From JAPLDB01 sp038230515 (GTDB lineage: Bacteria; Bacteroidota; Bacteroidia; AKYH767-A; 2013-40CM-41-45): a stretch of DNA of 64,000 bases. The stretch spans positions 156,257 through 220,256 of the forward strand of contig JBBRND010000002.1 in NCBI GenBank assembly GCA_038230515.1, in the 5' to 3' direction. This document shows positions 51,889-61,120 of this stretch, in pieces. Position 1 is the stretch's first letter. Each line of letters opens with the position of its first letter. Position numbers and translations under genes: made by a program. Under the pieces are notes generated by a model. It was not told the origin of the DNA. It searched no databases and worked only from the letters and a program-made list of their open reading frames with translations.

Positions 51889-53661
51889 ATGGATAATCTT
51901 CTTGAAATAAAAAACCTTACCACCGAATTCAGCAATGGAGATTCTCTTGCGAAAGCTGTTGACGGAATCAGTTTTACTATACACAGAGGAGAAACCGTTG
52001 GCGTAGTTGGTGAATCAGGTTCAGGAAAATCCGCCACTGCACTATCCATTATGCGGTTGATTTCAAGACCAGGAAAAATTTCTTCCGGAGAAATTATTTT
52101 TAGTGAAAATGGTACTTCTGCAAACTTACTTACGCTTTCGGATAATGAAATCAGAAAATATCGAGGCAATAAAATAGCGATGGTTTTTCAGGAGCCCGCA
52201 ACATCACTCAACCCTGTGTTCCCCTGTGGAGAACAAGTAGCCGAAGCATTAATTATTCATAAAAACCTCTGGAAGAGTAAAGCACGCCAGCAAACTATTT
52301 CTCATTTTGAAAAAGTTCAACTGCCGAATCCGGAACAATTATATGAGAGTTATCCGCATGAATTAAGTGGCGGACAAAAACAACGTGTGATGATTGCAAT
52401 GGCAATCATTTGTAATCCGTCATTGCTTATTGCCGATGAACCCACCACCGGGTTGGATGTTGCGGTTCAGAAATCAATTCTTCAGTTGCTTGCTCGACTC
52501 CAGAATGAAAACGGAATGGGAATGATTTTTATTACCCATGACCTTGGAGTAATTGCCGAAATTGCGGATCGCATCGTAGTAATGTTCAAAGGAAAAATAG
52601 TTGAGCAAGGAACTGTGCAAGAAATTTTCGGCAACCCACAGCATCCTTATACAAAAGGGTTACTTGCCTGTCGTCCGCCTCTTGATAAAAAACTCAGAGT
52701 ACTTCCAACCATTTCCGATTTCATGAAAACGAATGGAGATGGCTCATTCACGGAATTGAAAAAGACAATTGATGAAACAATCGGAAGTTATATGGTGACG
52801 AGAGAAGAGACATTTGAACGAAACAGAAAACTGTATTCTGAGAAACCGGTGCTGCAGGTAAAAAACCTGAAAACATATTTTACTTCGCATAACGGACTAT
52901 TTGGAAGAGCGGAACGTAACGTGCGTGCAGTTGATGATATAAGTTTCGATGTGTATCCAGGAGAAACCCTCGGACTTGTTGGCGAAAGCGGCTGTGGCAA
53001 AACAACGTTGGGAAGAACGATTGTAAAATTAATTGAACCAACATCTGGACAAATCATTTTCAAAGGTATTGACTTCACAAAACTTAGCGGAAGTAAATTG
53101 CGAAGAATGCGTAAACATATCCAGATTATTTTTCAAGACCCTTATTCATCTCTTAATCCACGTATGACAATTGGTGATGCCATCATGGAACCGATGAGCG
53201 CACATAAAATTCTTTCCAACAAAAATGAACGAAAAGCAAAAACAATTGAACTGCTGCTTAGAGTCGGATTGAAGGAAAAAATTTTCAATCGCTACCCTCA
53301 CGAATTTAGTGTTGGGCAACGACAGCGCGTGTGCATTGCACGTGTACTTGGTTTACAACCAGAGTTTATTATTTGCGATGAACCTGTTTCTGCACTCGAT
53401 GTTTCCTTACAAGCGCAAGTGCTTAACCTTCTCAACGAGTTGAAGCGCGATTATAATTTTACCTACATTTTTATTTCGCATGATCTCTCTGTCGTAAAAT
53501 TTATGAGCGACCGACTGATTGTGATGAACAAGGGAAAGATTGAAGAGATGGGATTAGCGGGAGAAGTTTATATCAATCCGAAAACCGAATACACCAGGAA
53601 ACTAATTGAAGCAATTCCTAGTGGAAAATTATCCGTGAGAAAATCTCGTCAATTCAATTAA
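51889..53661 (+). CDS. Fused dipeptide/oligopeptide-type ABC transporter ATPase (two NBDs)
   Basis: 590 residues from ATG 51889 (MDNLLEIKNLTTEF). Two nucleotide-binding domains in one chain: NBD1 with Walker A GESGSGKSATA, signature LSGGQKQRV, Walker B LLIADEPTTGLD; NBD2 (from about 325) with GESGCGKTTLG, FSVGQRQRV (LSGGQ altered to FSVGQ) and FIICDEPVSALD. Each is followed by the oligopeptide-type C-terminal region (HPYTKGLLACRPPLDKK). This is a DppD-DppF-like fusion powering import of peptides or nickel-like substrates. The permease and binding-protein genes are not in the window. Confidence 0.95.
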   Translation: MDNLLEIKNLTTEFSNGDSLAKAVDGISFTIHRGETVGVVGESGSGKSATALSIMRLISRPGKISSGEIIFSENGTSANLLTLSDNEIRKYRGNKIAMVFQEPATSLNPVFPCGEQVAEALIIHKNLWKSKARQQTISHFEKVQLPNPEQLYESYPHELSGGQKQRVMIAMAIICNPSLLIADEPTTGLDVAVQKSILQLLARLQNENGMGMIFITHDLGVIAEIADRIVVMFKGKIVEQGTVQEIFGNPQHPYTKGLLACRPPLDKKLRVLPTISDFMKTNGDGSFTELKKTIDETIGSYMVTREETFERNRKLYSEKPVLQVKNLKTYFTSHNGLFGRAERNVRAVDDISFDVYPGETLGLVGESGCGKTTLGRTIVKLIEPTSGQIIFKGIDFTKLSGSKLRRMRKHIQIIFQDPYSSLNPRMTIGDAIMEPMSAHKILSNKNERKAKTIELLLRVGLKEKIFNRYPHEFSVGQRQRVCIARVLGLQPEFIICDEPVSALDVSLQAQVLNLLNELKRDYNFTYIFISHDLSVVKFMSDRLIVMNKGKIEEMGLAGEVYINPKTEYTRKLIEAIPSGKLSVRKSRQFN

Positions 53662-53662
53662 C

Positions 53663-54397
53663 TTATTTCTGTTGATGCAACTTAGGAATTAAAATTCCGC
53701 AAAGAGTACCCCAGCAGTAGCCAATAATCAACTCGGAAGGAAAATGCTTTCCTGCACGGTAGCGTGAGTATCCGGTTGCAAGAGGAATTGCAGATGCGCC
53801 AATCCAAACAACAAGTTTCCATTTTGAGTCTGGATTGTAATTTGAAAAAACTTTTGCAGCAAAAAAAGAAGCAGCCGCTGACATCGCAGTGTGCCCTGAG
53901 AAAAAAGAATTCGTTGCATCTCTCTTTTGTTTTTCACTTTTGGGTACTGAATTATTGTAAACATAAGGTCGCGGGCGCGACATGAATCCTTTTGCAAGTT
54001 CAAATCCTGCGGAAGCAATTGCAAGCGCTTCAAAATACATTACTCCGTTTTGCAAACTGTTGTTGCGAATATTTTTATCGATCAACAAAGCAAAAGGAGA
54101 AAAAATACAAGTAAGAAGAAGCATATCGCTTGCAGTTGATGCAGAATGTGAGTAGTAATTAACAGCTGAGCGATCAAACAAATTTATAGTGGCCGGCTCC
54201 AATTTTAGGATTTCTTCGACAGTTAGTTTGCGTTTGTTCACCAACAGAAGAAAACCCGAAAGTGAAACACCAACCGATGCACCCGACAAAATAAATTCAC
54301 GTGAAGATTTCAACTGATATGGGCTCTGACAATTCCCATTTGAAAATTGTGAGAAGAGAAAAATGAAAGCAAGAATATACTTTTGGCTTGGCTTCAA
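53663..54397 (-). CDS. PAP2-superfamily phosphatase (244 aa)
   Basis: Signal-like N terminus (MKPSQKYILAFIFLFSQFSNGNCQ). PAP2 domain: motif 1 KGFMSRPRPYVY (Lys and RP intact), motif 2 FFSGHTAMSAAA, motif 3 SRYRAGKHFPSELIIG (SRx5Hx3E; Glu replaces the usual Asp). Hydrophobic helices lie between. It resembles the PAP2 gene at 50802 in architecture (both have the same FF/FY-SGH core), suggesting paralogues, but motif 1 is intact here. Convergent with the ABC ATPase gene (2 bases between). Confidence 0.85.
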   Translation of the reverse strand: MKPSQKYILAFIFLFSQFSNGNCQSPYQLKSSREFILSGASVGVSLSGFLLLVNKRKLTVEEILKLEPATINLFDRSAVNYYSHSASTASDMLLLTCIFSPFALLIDKNIRNNSLQNGVMYFEALAIASAGFELAKGFMSRPRPYVYNNSVPKSEKQKRDATNSFFSGHTAMSAAASFFAAKVFSNYNPDSKWKLVVWIGASAIPLATGYSRYRAGKHFPSELIIGYCWGTLCGILIPKLHQQK

Positions 54398-54462
54398 TGC
54401 TGGGAAATAATAAATCTCCCCTGCAAGGTATTTACACGGGACGAATTACGGAATAATATTTT

Positions 54463-55146
54463 TTAATCAGTCAATACAAAAGTCATTGGAGCTAAACTTC
54501 TCGAATCGCATGAGTTCGAGGTTTTCACCCTTATGTTTTCAATATAAATTTTAGTTCCGGCAGCAAGGGACTTGAATAATTCTTTCATCTCAGGAGTGAA
54601 GTTTTCTGCGAGTAAATTAAATTCCTTGTATTTAGCGTCTTTTCCCGTAATGGATATTTTGCACTGAACTAATTTAAGTTTTCTTCCTGAAGTGGAAAGC
54701 TGCAATCCATTTGCTGCAAGTAAATCTCCTTTTGAAATCTCTCCCCCCCGTTTACCCGCCAATGTAACGGGAGGAATTAAATCCTGTAGTTCAACATGCA
54801 AAGTTCTCTCTTCAATAAAAATGGGGTTGTTAAGATCGTTGTAATTGAAAATTTTCAATGTTACGTGACCAAATTTTTCCGGGCGGACAATAAAATCTTC
54901 TCCATCCTGCCGCACAGTTCCCTGGCTTGCATTTACGAGCAAGCGCTTTATAGAAGTATCTTTTACTGCAATGTGCAACACGTTATCAACTCCGGCATCA
55001 AGCATAAAAGCCGGTTCGTAGGCAATCACACAGGTTGGTTTTGAAATCTCGGTACGGTATCCATCATCCGTTTGAGCGAAAATAAGATTTGAAGCGACTG
55101 AAGTAATCAGAATTACAGACACAACAAGGGTCTTCTTTTTTATCAT
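54463..55146 (-). CDS. GldM C-terminal-domain-like exported protein
   Basis: 227 residues. Signal peptide (about 1-24, VILITSVASNLIFAQ). The rest matches the GldM C-terminal domain pattern: CVIAYEPAFMLDAGVDNVLHIAVKD, ASQGTVRQDGEDFIVRPEKFGHVTLKIF, VTLAGKRGGEISKGDLLAANGLQ. In complete GldM this domain sits in the periplasm as part of the gliding/T9SS motor, but here the N-terminal membrane part is missing, so it is a standalone domain. It lies beside two large T9SS-secreted proteins. Function unknown. Confidence 0.75.
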   Translation of the reverse strand: MIKKKTLVVSVILITSVASNLIFAQTDDGYRTEISKPTCVIAYEPAFMLDAGVDNVLHIAVKDTSIKRLLVNASQGTVRQDGEDFIVRPEKFGHVTLKIFNYNDLNNPIFIEERTLHVELQDLIPPVTLAGKRGGEISKGDLLAANGLQLSTSGRKLKLVQCKISITGKDAKYKEFNLLAENFTPEMKELFKSLAAGTKIYIENIRVKTSNSCDSRSLAPMTFVLTD

Positions 55147-55211
55147 TGATTGAGTTCCGAATTATCAATATTGAAAAAAGGGAAAGGAGGAAATTATTTT
55201 ATCGGAAAGAA

Positions 55212-58200
55212 TTATTCCTTCACCAATCTTGAAATTACTCGCTCTTCATTAAAAACGAGTTCAATAAAATAAACTCCGGTGGTGAGTGTTGCGCTTTCTT
55301 CAGGGTCGAAAGAAAACAACCCTTTAACAATTGAAAAAGTGCGAGAAGAAACTTTACTGCCAAATACATCTACGATTCTCGTTTGTAAATTTCCTTTTTC
55401 ACTGATGTATATCTGCACAGAAGTGTGATTGCTGAATGGGTTCGGAGCTACTGCAACTAAGTTGAGCGATTTCCCATTTGTGAAATTGACAACAACAACA
55501 TTTGAATAAGATGCTTTGCCATCGTAGTCAACTTGCTTGAGGCGGTAATAGTAATTTCCAACCTTACCTGTATGGGTATCCGTGAGAGAGTATTCTTTTA
55601 CTGTTGTCGAATTGCCACTGCCGTTTATTCTCCCAATGAATTTATATTCTAAATCCCGTGAACCATTTTCAGTTGCCGCTTCCACATCAAAATAATTATT
55701 GTTGATTTCGCTTGCAGTAACCCAACGGCAAAGAACGTTATCATTGTCGGAAATTTTTTCTGCTGTGAAGCTGATCAGTTCAACGGGCAGCGGAGTTGAC
55801 TGACCGGAGAGAACCCACGGCATACTTGTGATGCTTGCGTTGGATACAGCTACTGTTCCAGTCCCAACTACAACACCGCTATTACAACTGCTGCAAACTG
55901 GAGGCAACCAAAATGAACCGTCCCAGTTTTGTGCTGCAAGCGCTGCTGTTGGGGCAGACAATGTATTTTCTGATGCGCGATAACTAAATGTAACATCAGC
56001 TAGAATTCCAGATAGCGAAGAAAAAATATCCCACCAGCGGTCAATCACAACAGGAATTGAACCATCTCCACCAACAGAACCCGAAAGCATGTTGTTTACA
56101 GCAGCTACATTACTCACATCATCCCACGGTTTATTGTCAGGTGTGGTTGCGCGAGTTGCAATTTCAATATTGGAGGATGTCGCAGAAAGTTTATTGAACG
56201 TAAGCGGAATGTAAGTGCCGGAAACACCAAACGGAAAAACATGACTGCCTGTGTTTGTTGCCATGTCCCATTCCATAATGCTCGGGTTTGTTGCGAGTAG
56301 CGGTGTACCCACAGCCGTTTCACTTTTTACATAACTGTTGTTGCTTCCTCCGGTAACTGCGGTTGCAAGCGGAGTCAGAATTGTAATACGATTGCCATTG
56401 AGATTAAACTCTCCAGTTTGAAGTGTGAGGATATTTGTTTTTACAGGAGCATTCATTTGAACTCCTGTAGAAGTATTATTAATAACGAGTGAATCAAACT
56501 GCTCGAACACGTTTGCAGAAATTGCTTGCAGCGAGCTTCCGTTGAAAGTTACTTTAGAGCCTGTTTCAGTAAAACCGGATTGATCGTAGGTAGTCCAGTT
56601 GCCGCCAACAATAAGTTTGTTTGCGTTCGCATCCATCACTCCGCCATTTGTTCCCTGTACGATGAGAACATTTCCTGTAATGGTGTAGATTTGATTTCCA
56701 GTTGTCGGCATCATTTCAACAATGCGAAGAATTCCTGCCTGCACCCCTGTGTTCACCGTTATGTTTTTGAAAACTGCGAGAGGAACTCCTGCACCTGTAA
56801 GATCACTCAAATGAATATCTGTATTTGCACCGATTCCTGTAAACTCCAGTGTGCCTGTAAAATTAAAGTTGGCAAAGTTGTTTCCGATCTCAACATCATC
56901 TCCCACTTTGATTGTATTGGTATTATCAACAAACGCAGCCGCTCCGGTATAGTTGATGATCATGTCATCTTTTATATCGAGTGTGGTGGCTCCGTTACTC
57001 AGCAAAATTCCTCCCGTAGTTTTTGTTGAGAGTAAATCGTAACATTTGATGGTCTGAAAGTTTGCATCAAATAATTCTGATGTATTAAACTGGGTGAGTA
57101 ACGTCATGTCGTCACAGCAATCATTATCCATCGTTGCGCCACCGGATAAAGTAAAGTTGCCTCCAAGTGTCATTGTTTTACTAATCACCGTTGCGTGCAT
57201 TACTGTAAAAGGTCCATCTACAAATGCATCTACATTTACAGTAAAATTATCATTGGTGAATTTATTATCAGTACCAATCATACTGAGATTCGCATAAACA
57301 ATATTCATCATTAAATTCTGATCTCCTCCGCCCACTCCCAATCCGTTGATTGCATTGTTGCGGTAGTACACAACAAAACTTTGCGCACCTGCATTAAAGC
57401 CGCCTGAGTAAGAAGCATTCTGAGAGCCGATGTAGAGGTAATGATTTGCATTCGTTAAATCCATGAACGCACTTCCAGAGCCATGAAATGCATCGGAGCC
57501 GGCTGACATGTCACTCAACGTAACGATGTGTTGCGCCAGACCGAAAATCATTTTACCTGTCGTTGTCATATCAAGCACGTGAGCAATGGTGATGTCATTA
57601 GCTAGTGCAACTCCAACCGAGTTGGAAACATCTACATTGTAAAAATTTTCTCCTCCGGCAGAATAAATGGTTTCAAGAATTGTTCCACGGAAAATCACTT
57701 TCGATGTTGCTTCAGCGAATCCTGCTGTTGTATAATCATTCCAGTCACCACCGAGTGAAATTGTATTTGCTGACGGTTGAAGTTGTCCGGCAAGAATAGT
57801 GAGGTCTTGATTCACGGTAAGTGTTGCGGCAACTGTTTTATCAGAAGCCCCGCTTATCACAAGATTGGAATAAGTAAGGTTCGGATTTACAACCTGCGAG
57901 TTTCCGGCAGCGGCATTGTCTGCGTATTCAACAATAGAACCCGGCTGAAGTGTGTAAGTGTTGTTGGCTAAACTCCATCCCGGAAAAGGATCCTGCGCTC
58001 CGAGTGTGCTGTTGTTATCAAGAATTAATCTTCCTCCATTTTGAATTGTGAAATTAAATCCAGCTGTACCTGAAGCTGCGCATTGAATGGTATTGCAACG
58101 GATAATTCCTGTAGGTCCGATTACCCAGTTGCTCGATTTGCCCGCAGTATTATAGGAAGTTGATCCGTACAGAACTCCGGGAATATTGAGTGTTCCGTTC

Positions 58201-60071
58201 ACTGTAAATGTTCCATCGCAGGAACCAACACCGGCTGTGTTATTGATACTTACATTTCCTGAAGTGCCTCCGTTCAACACAATATTTACTACAGAATTTA
58301 CATTGATGGTAACATTAAAAGTTCCTATCGCGCTTGGGGTAGAAGTGCCATTGTAAAGAGCAGTTCCGGACGCTGCACTCCAATGCAGATTTAAAAGTGT
58401 GGGTGCAAGAATTAGATTGCTGACTGAATTCGTACTGAAGTTTTTTCTAATGCGTGACAAATCAAAAGCTCCGGGTCCGCTCACTGTTGAATTTGTTCCT
58501 TCAATATTAAAACTGATTCCATCTAAAGTTGCACCGTTGCCGATGGTTCCATTGTTTAAAACATCTCCGTAAATTGTAATGTAACGATTGGCTGCATTAT
58601 TGGCGAAAAGTTTCGCTCCGCTTTGCACGGTTAAACCTTTAATTGCCGTATTGACGGCAGAGGCAGTAAGAGTTACAGTAGTTCCTGTTCTTACAGTAGC
58701 ATTGGAGGTTCCGACTACTCCTGCTCCCAGACCAAATCCGGGAAAATCTCCCGCTGCACATGCAACCCAAGCGGCTCCGTTCCATTTTTCCCAAGTGGTA
58801 TTTATGTTCCAGTTACCCGCTGCTAATGGAGAACGGGTTTCATAATCTCCGGCAACTACAATATTGGGTGTTGCAGAAACTTCTATTCCCAGAGACCATA
58901 CTCCTGCCTTCACAACAAATGCTTTGAAGTAATACAGAGTTGCGTTGGTAAGTGATGTAACCGAAACGGCAGTACCTACTCCATAGTAAACCACAAAGCC
59001 AGAACCAAAGGGAGTGCCTGAGCCATAAACAGAATTAGCGGTGTAAACAGTTCCAACCGGTGTTGCAACTATCGAAGAAATTGGTTGCGCAACAATCAGC
59101 ACCTGATCAAAACATCCTAACGGGTTTGTCCAGGTTACATTTACCATCGCATTCCCTGCCGCTCCTGATAGGCCGCTTACCTCAGGAGTGTTTAAATAAA
59201 TTGAGAATGCAGCCGAAGGTGTCATTACGGTTGATGCCGGGCTGCTTGATATGATCTGAATTTTATATCCAACTCCGGAAGGTGTTCCCGCAGGAATGGT
59301 GACTGAAATAGTTCCGGCATTTGCACTGGTAGAAAGTACACCGATATTTGTGGGAATGGTAAAACTTCCTGCTCCGTCAGACAATTGTGCTGTGTAATCG
59401 TTGGTTGCAGTAAAAACTCCGATGGAGGTAAAGTTTACATTGAAGGTTGCACCTGTTGCTCCTGTTATGCAAAATGGAGCACCGGGAATTGCTCCGCAGG
59501 TAGTGGTATTTCCGAATACATAATCTGTGATGCTTATGTCATCAATGTTGATGCGCGCAGTGCTGCCCGATAGTTTTGAAATCCGCACCCGCACATTGCC
59601 CGAAGCATTTACCGTGAATGATTGCGAAACCAATCCAGCAGTGGAAGTAGTAATTGTCGGACTTGTGTAAGCAGTCCATGTAGCACCACCGTCATTGCTT
59701 ACTTCAAGCATCCAGGTGGAACTTGCATCGGCTCCATATACAGCATGGTTGAGTGTAATGGTTCCTGCACCGCCTGCTTTGTCGGCAAGCATGGTCATGA
59801 TTCCACGGTTGATAAATCTTGCCGAACGTATGCCGTTAAATTTATCTGTTCCTGCTGTGGTTCCGATCAGCACACTGTCCAAGCTCCAAGAGATGCCGCT
59901 GAGCGTTACGTTTCCCACCGCATATCCGCCTTTCACCTCCCCAACTCCGTCAAAATTTACGGTGTAAACTGCAGATGCATTGAAAAGAAAACCAAAGGCA
60001 AAAAGAAAAGTTGCAACTGTTTTCTTCAGCAGATTTTTTACAGAAATAAATTTTATCAAACCAGTATGCAT
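55212..60071 (-). CDS. Giant T9SS-secreted surface protein (about 1619 aa)
   Basis: From ATG 60071 (MHTGLIKFISVKNLLKK...), with a signal peptide around residues 17-37 (TVATFLFAFGFLFNASA). The mature protein is extremely rich in Thr, Ser, Asn, Gly and Val with many repeated beta-strand-like segments (ANAGTISVTIPAGTPSG, NNTYTLQPGSIVEYADNAA and similar). This suggests a beta-helix or stacked beta-sandwich adhesin. The C-terminal about 80 residues (LNLVAVAPNPFSNHTSVQIY, GLFSFDPEESATLTTGVYFIEL) are a type A T9SS sorting domain. A start at 60092 lies inside the promoter. No catalytic motif seen. Confidence 0.85.
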   Translation of the reverse strand: MHTGLIKFISVKNLLKKTVATFLFAFGFLFNASAVYTVNFDGVGEVKGGYAVGNVTLSGISWSLDSVLIGTTAGTDKFNGIRSARFINRGIMTMLADKAGGAGTITLNHAVYGADASSTWMLEVSNDGGATWTAYTSPTITTSTAGLVSQSFTVNASGNVRVRISKLSGSTARINIDDISITDYVFGNTTTCGAIPGAPFCITGATGATFNVNFTSIGVFTATNDYTAQLSDGAGSFTIPTNIGVLSTSANAGTISVTIPAGTPSGVGYKIQIISSSPASTVMTPSAAFSIYLNTPEVSGLSGAAGNAMVNVTWTNPLGCFDQVLIVAQPISSIVATPVGTVYTANSVYGSGTPFGSGFVVYYGVGTAVSVTSLTNATLYYFKAFVVKAGVWSLGIEVSATPNIVVAGDYETRSPLAAGNWNINTTWEKWNGAAWVACAAGDFPGFGLGAGVVGTSNATVRTGTTVTLTASAVNTAIKGLTVQSGAKLFANNAANRYITIYGDVLNNGTIGNGATLDGISFNIEGTNSTVSGPGAFDLSRIRKNFSTNSVSNLILAPTLLNLHWSAASGTALYNGTSTPSAIGTFNVTINVNSVVNIVLNGGTSGNVSINNTAGVGSCDGTFTVNGTLNIPGVLYGSTSYNTAGKSSNWVIGPTGIIRCNTIQCAASGTAGFNFTIQNGGRLILDNNSTLGAQDPFPGWSLANNTYTLQPGSIVEYADNAAAGNSQVVNPNLTYSNLVISGASDKTVAATLTVNQDLTILAGQLQPSANTISLGGDWNDYTTAGFAEATSKVIFRGTILETIYSAGGENFYNVDVSNSVGVALANDITIAHVLDMTTTGKMIFGLAQHIVTLSDMSAGSDAFHGSGSAFMDLTNANHYLYIGSQNASYSGGFNAGAQSFVVYYRNNAINGLGVGGGDQNLMMNIVYANLSMIGTDNKFTNDNFTVNVDAFVDGPFTVMHATVISKTMTLGGNFTLSGGATMDNDCCDDMTLLTQFNTSELFDANFQTIKCYDLLSTKTTGGILLSNGATTLDIKDDMIINYTGAAAFVDNTNTIKVGDDVEIGNNFANFNFTGTLEFTGIGANTDIHLSDLTGAGVPLAVFKNITVNTGVQAGILRIVEMMPTTGNQIYTITGNVLIVQGTNGGVMDANANKLIVGGNWTTYDQSGFTETGSKVTFNGSSLQAISANVFEQFDSLVINNTSTGVQMNAPVKTNILTLQTGEFNLNGNRITILTPLATAVTGGSNNSYVKSETAVGTPLLATNPSIMEWDMATNTGSHVFPFGVSGTYIPLTFNKLSATSSNIEIATRATTPDNKPWDDVSNVAAVNNMLSGSVGGDGSIPVVIDRWWDIFSSLSGILADVTFSYRASENTLSAPTAALAAQNWDGSFWLPPVCSSCNSGVVVGTGTVAVSNASITSMPWVLSGQSTPLPVELISFTAEKISDNDNVLCRWVTASEINNNYFDVEAATENGSRDLEYKFIGRINGSGNSTTVKEYSLTDTHTGKVGNYYYRLKQVDYDGKASYSNVVVVNFTNGKSLNLVAVAPNPFSNHTSVQIYISEKGNLQTRIVDVFGSKVSSRTFSIVKGLFSFDPEESATLTTGVYFIELVFNEERVISRLVKE

Positions 60072-60089
60072 GTACTGAATCTTCAACGT

Positions 60090-60097
60090 CAAAAGTA
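60090..60097 (-). promoter_or_regulatory. Putative -7 box for the giant surface protein
   Basis: Minus-strand TACTTTTG fits TAnnTTTG, 18 bases upstream of ATG 60071. A TTG lies 22 bases upstream of it. Confidence 0.45.
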
Positions 60098-60308
60098 ATT
60101 ACTATTTTTCTAATAGCAGCAAGGGTTATGGAATGAATTGTAACTGTTCCGTTACACACAAAACAGATCCCCATATTTCGGAGATAAAGATATGAAAAAT
60201 CTCTTTACAAATACTGTGGAAGTTGCCAATGCCCTGTTAATGTTGGTGAAGGGGGGATGAGAAGCGAATACCTCCTGAAAAAGGAGTAGAAACTGAATGG
60301 CTACCGCA

Positions 60309-61112
60309 TCAACTCCGAATACGTTTTGATTTCTCTTTCAATTCCTGCATTACATCGCCCCGCACAAATGTGTAGTTGTTGTTGGGATTGGCATCAATCA
60401 TCCGGTAATTATTCTGCGCAAGCAGATCAACAGTGCTTTTCATTTGCATGGGTTCGCCCACGTCAAGACCGATGCAGATAACTTTTACATCCGTTTTGTT
60501 TTTCATCATTGATTGCACTACGCATACTTCTGCTCCTTCAATGTCGAGCTTGAGTAAATCAATGGAGTTGTGTCCGAGCATTTTCATGATGTTCTCGGGT
60601 GAATTTACTTTTGCCTCGATGTAATGATTGGTGTGCTGCACATTGGTGGCGGAATAGGACGCATGAGAAGGATCGCGCGGTGTGAAGAACTTCAGGGTTT
60701 CCTCTTTATCCCATATACCGAGTGCATGAAAGTGCATTCGCTCGAGCTCGCTTTCGGTAGTATCATAGATATGCGATGGATTATTGTTTACATAAAAGGT
60801 CTGGTAATTTTTTACCGCTTCACTCAGTTTGTGGAAATGCTCAACTGCTTTTGGCGTGGGATCGAATATGTGTACTTCGCATCCATATTCCCTCACGAGT
60901 GCTGCATCAAACGAAACATCTTCGCCTGCACCTGCTAAATAGCAAACAGAGTTTTCGTTGAGAAAATTTTCAGGAATTACGTTGCCGCCATATTGAGTGC
61001 CTACCTGCTTTTTGGCGAGGGAATATATTTTCTTCTTGCTTAACGGATCGTATTTAAACGCGAGAGAAAGCGCGCGATTAATCAAACCTGAAAGTTGGTG
61101 TACAGCATCCAT
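60309..61112 (-). CDS. FkbM-family methyltransferase
   Basis: 267 residues. The FkbM signature SIDLLKLDIEGAEVCVVQSMM is present, with SAM-binding region VCYLAGAGEDVSFDAALVREYGCEVHIFDPTPKAV. These enzymes methylate sugars or glycolipids, often in polysaccharide modification. It lies between two minus-strand secreted protein genes; the neighbourhood does not name the substrate. Cytoplasmic; the N-terminal 20 residues are hydrophobic only in part. Confidence 0.85.
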   Translation of the reverse strand: MDAVHQLSGLINRALSLAFKYDPLSKKKIYSLAKKQVGTQYGGNVIPENFLNENSVCYLAGAGEDVSFDAALVREYGCEVHIFDPTPKAVEHFHKLSEAVKNYQTFYVNNNPSHIYDTTESELERMHFHALGIWDKEETLKFFTPRDPSHASYSATNVQHTNHYIEAKVNSPENIMKMLGHNSIDLLKLDIEGAEVCVVQSMMKNKTDVKVICIGLDVGEPMQMKSTVDLLAQNNYRMIDANPNNNYTFVRGDVMQELKEKSKRIRS

Positions 61113-61120
61113 ATTCTAAC

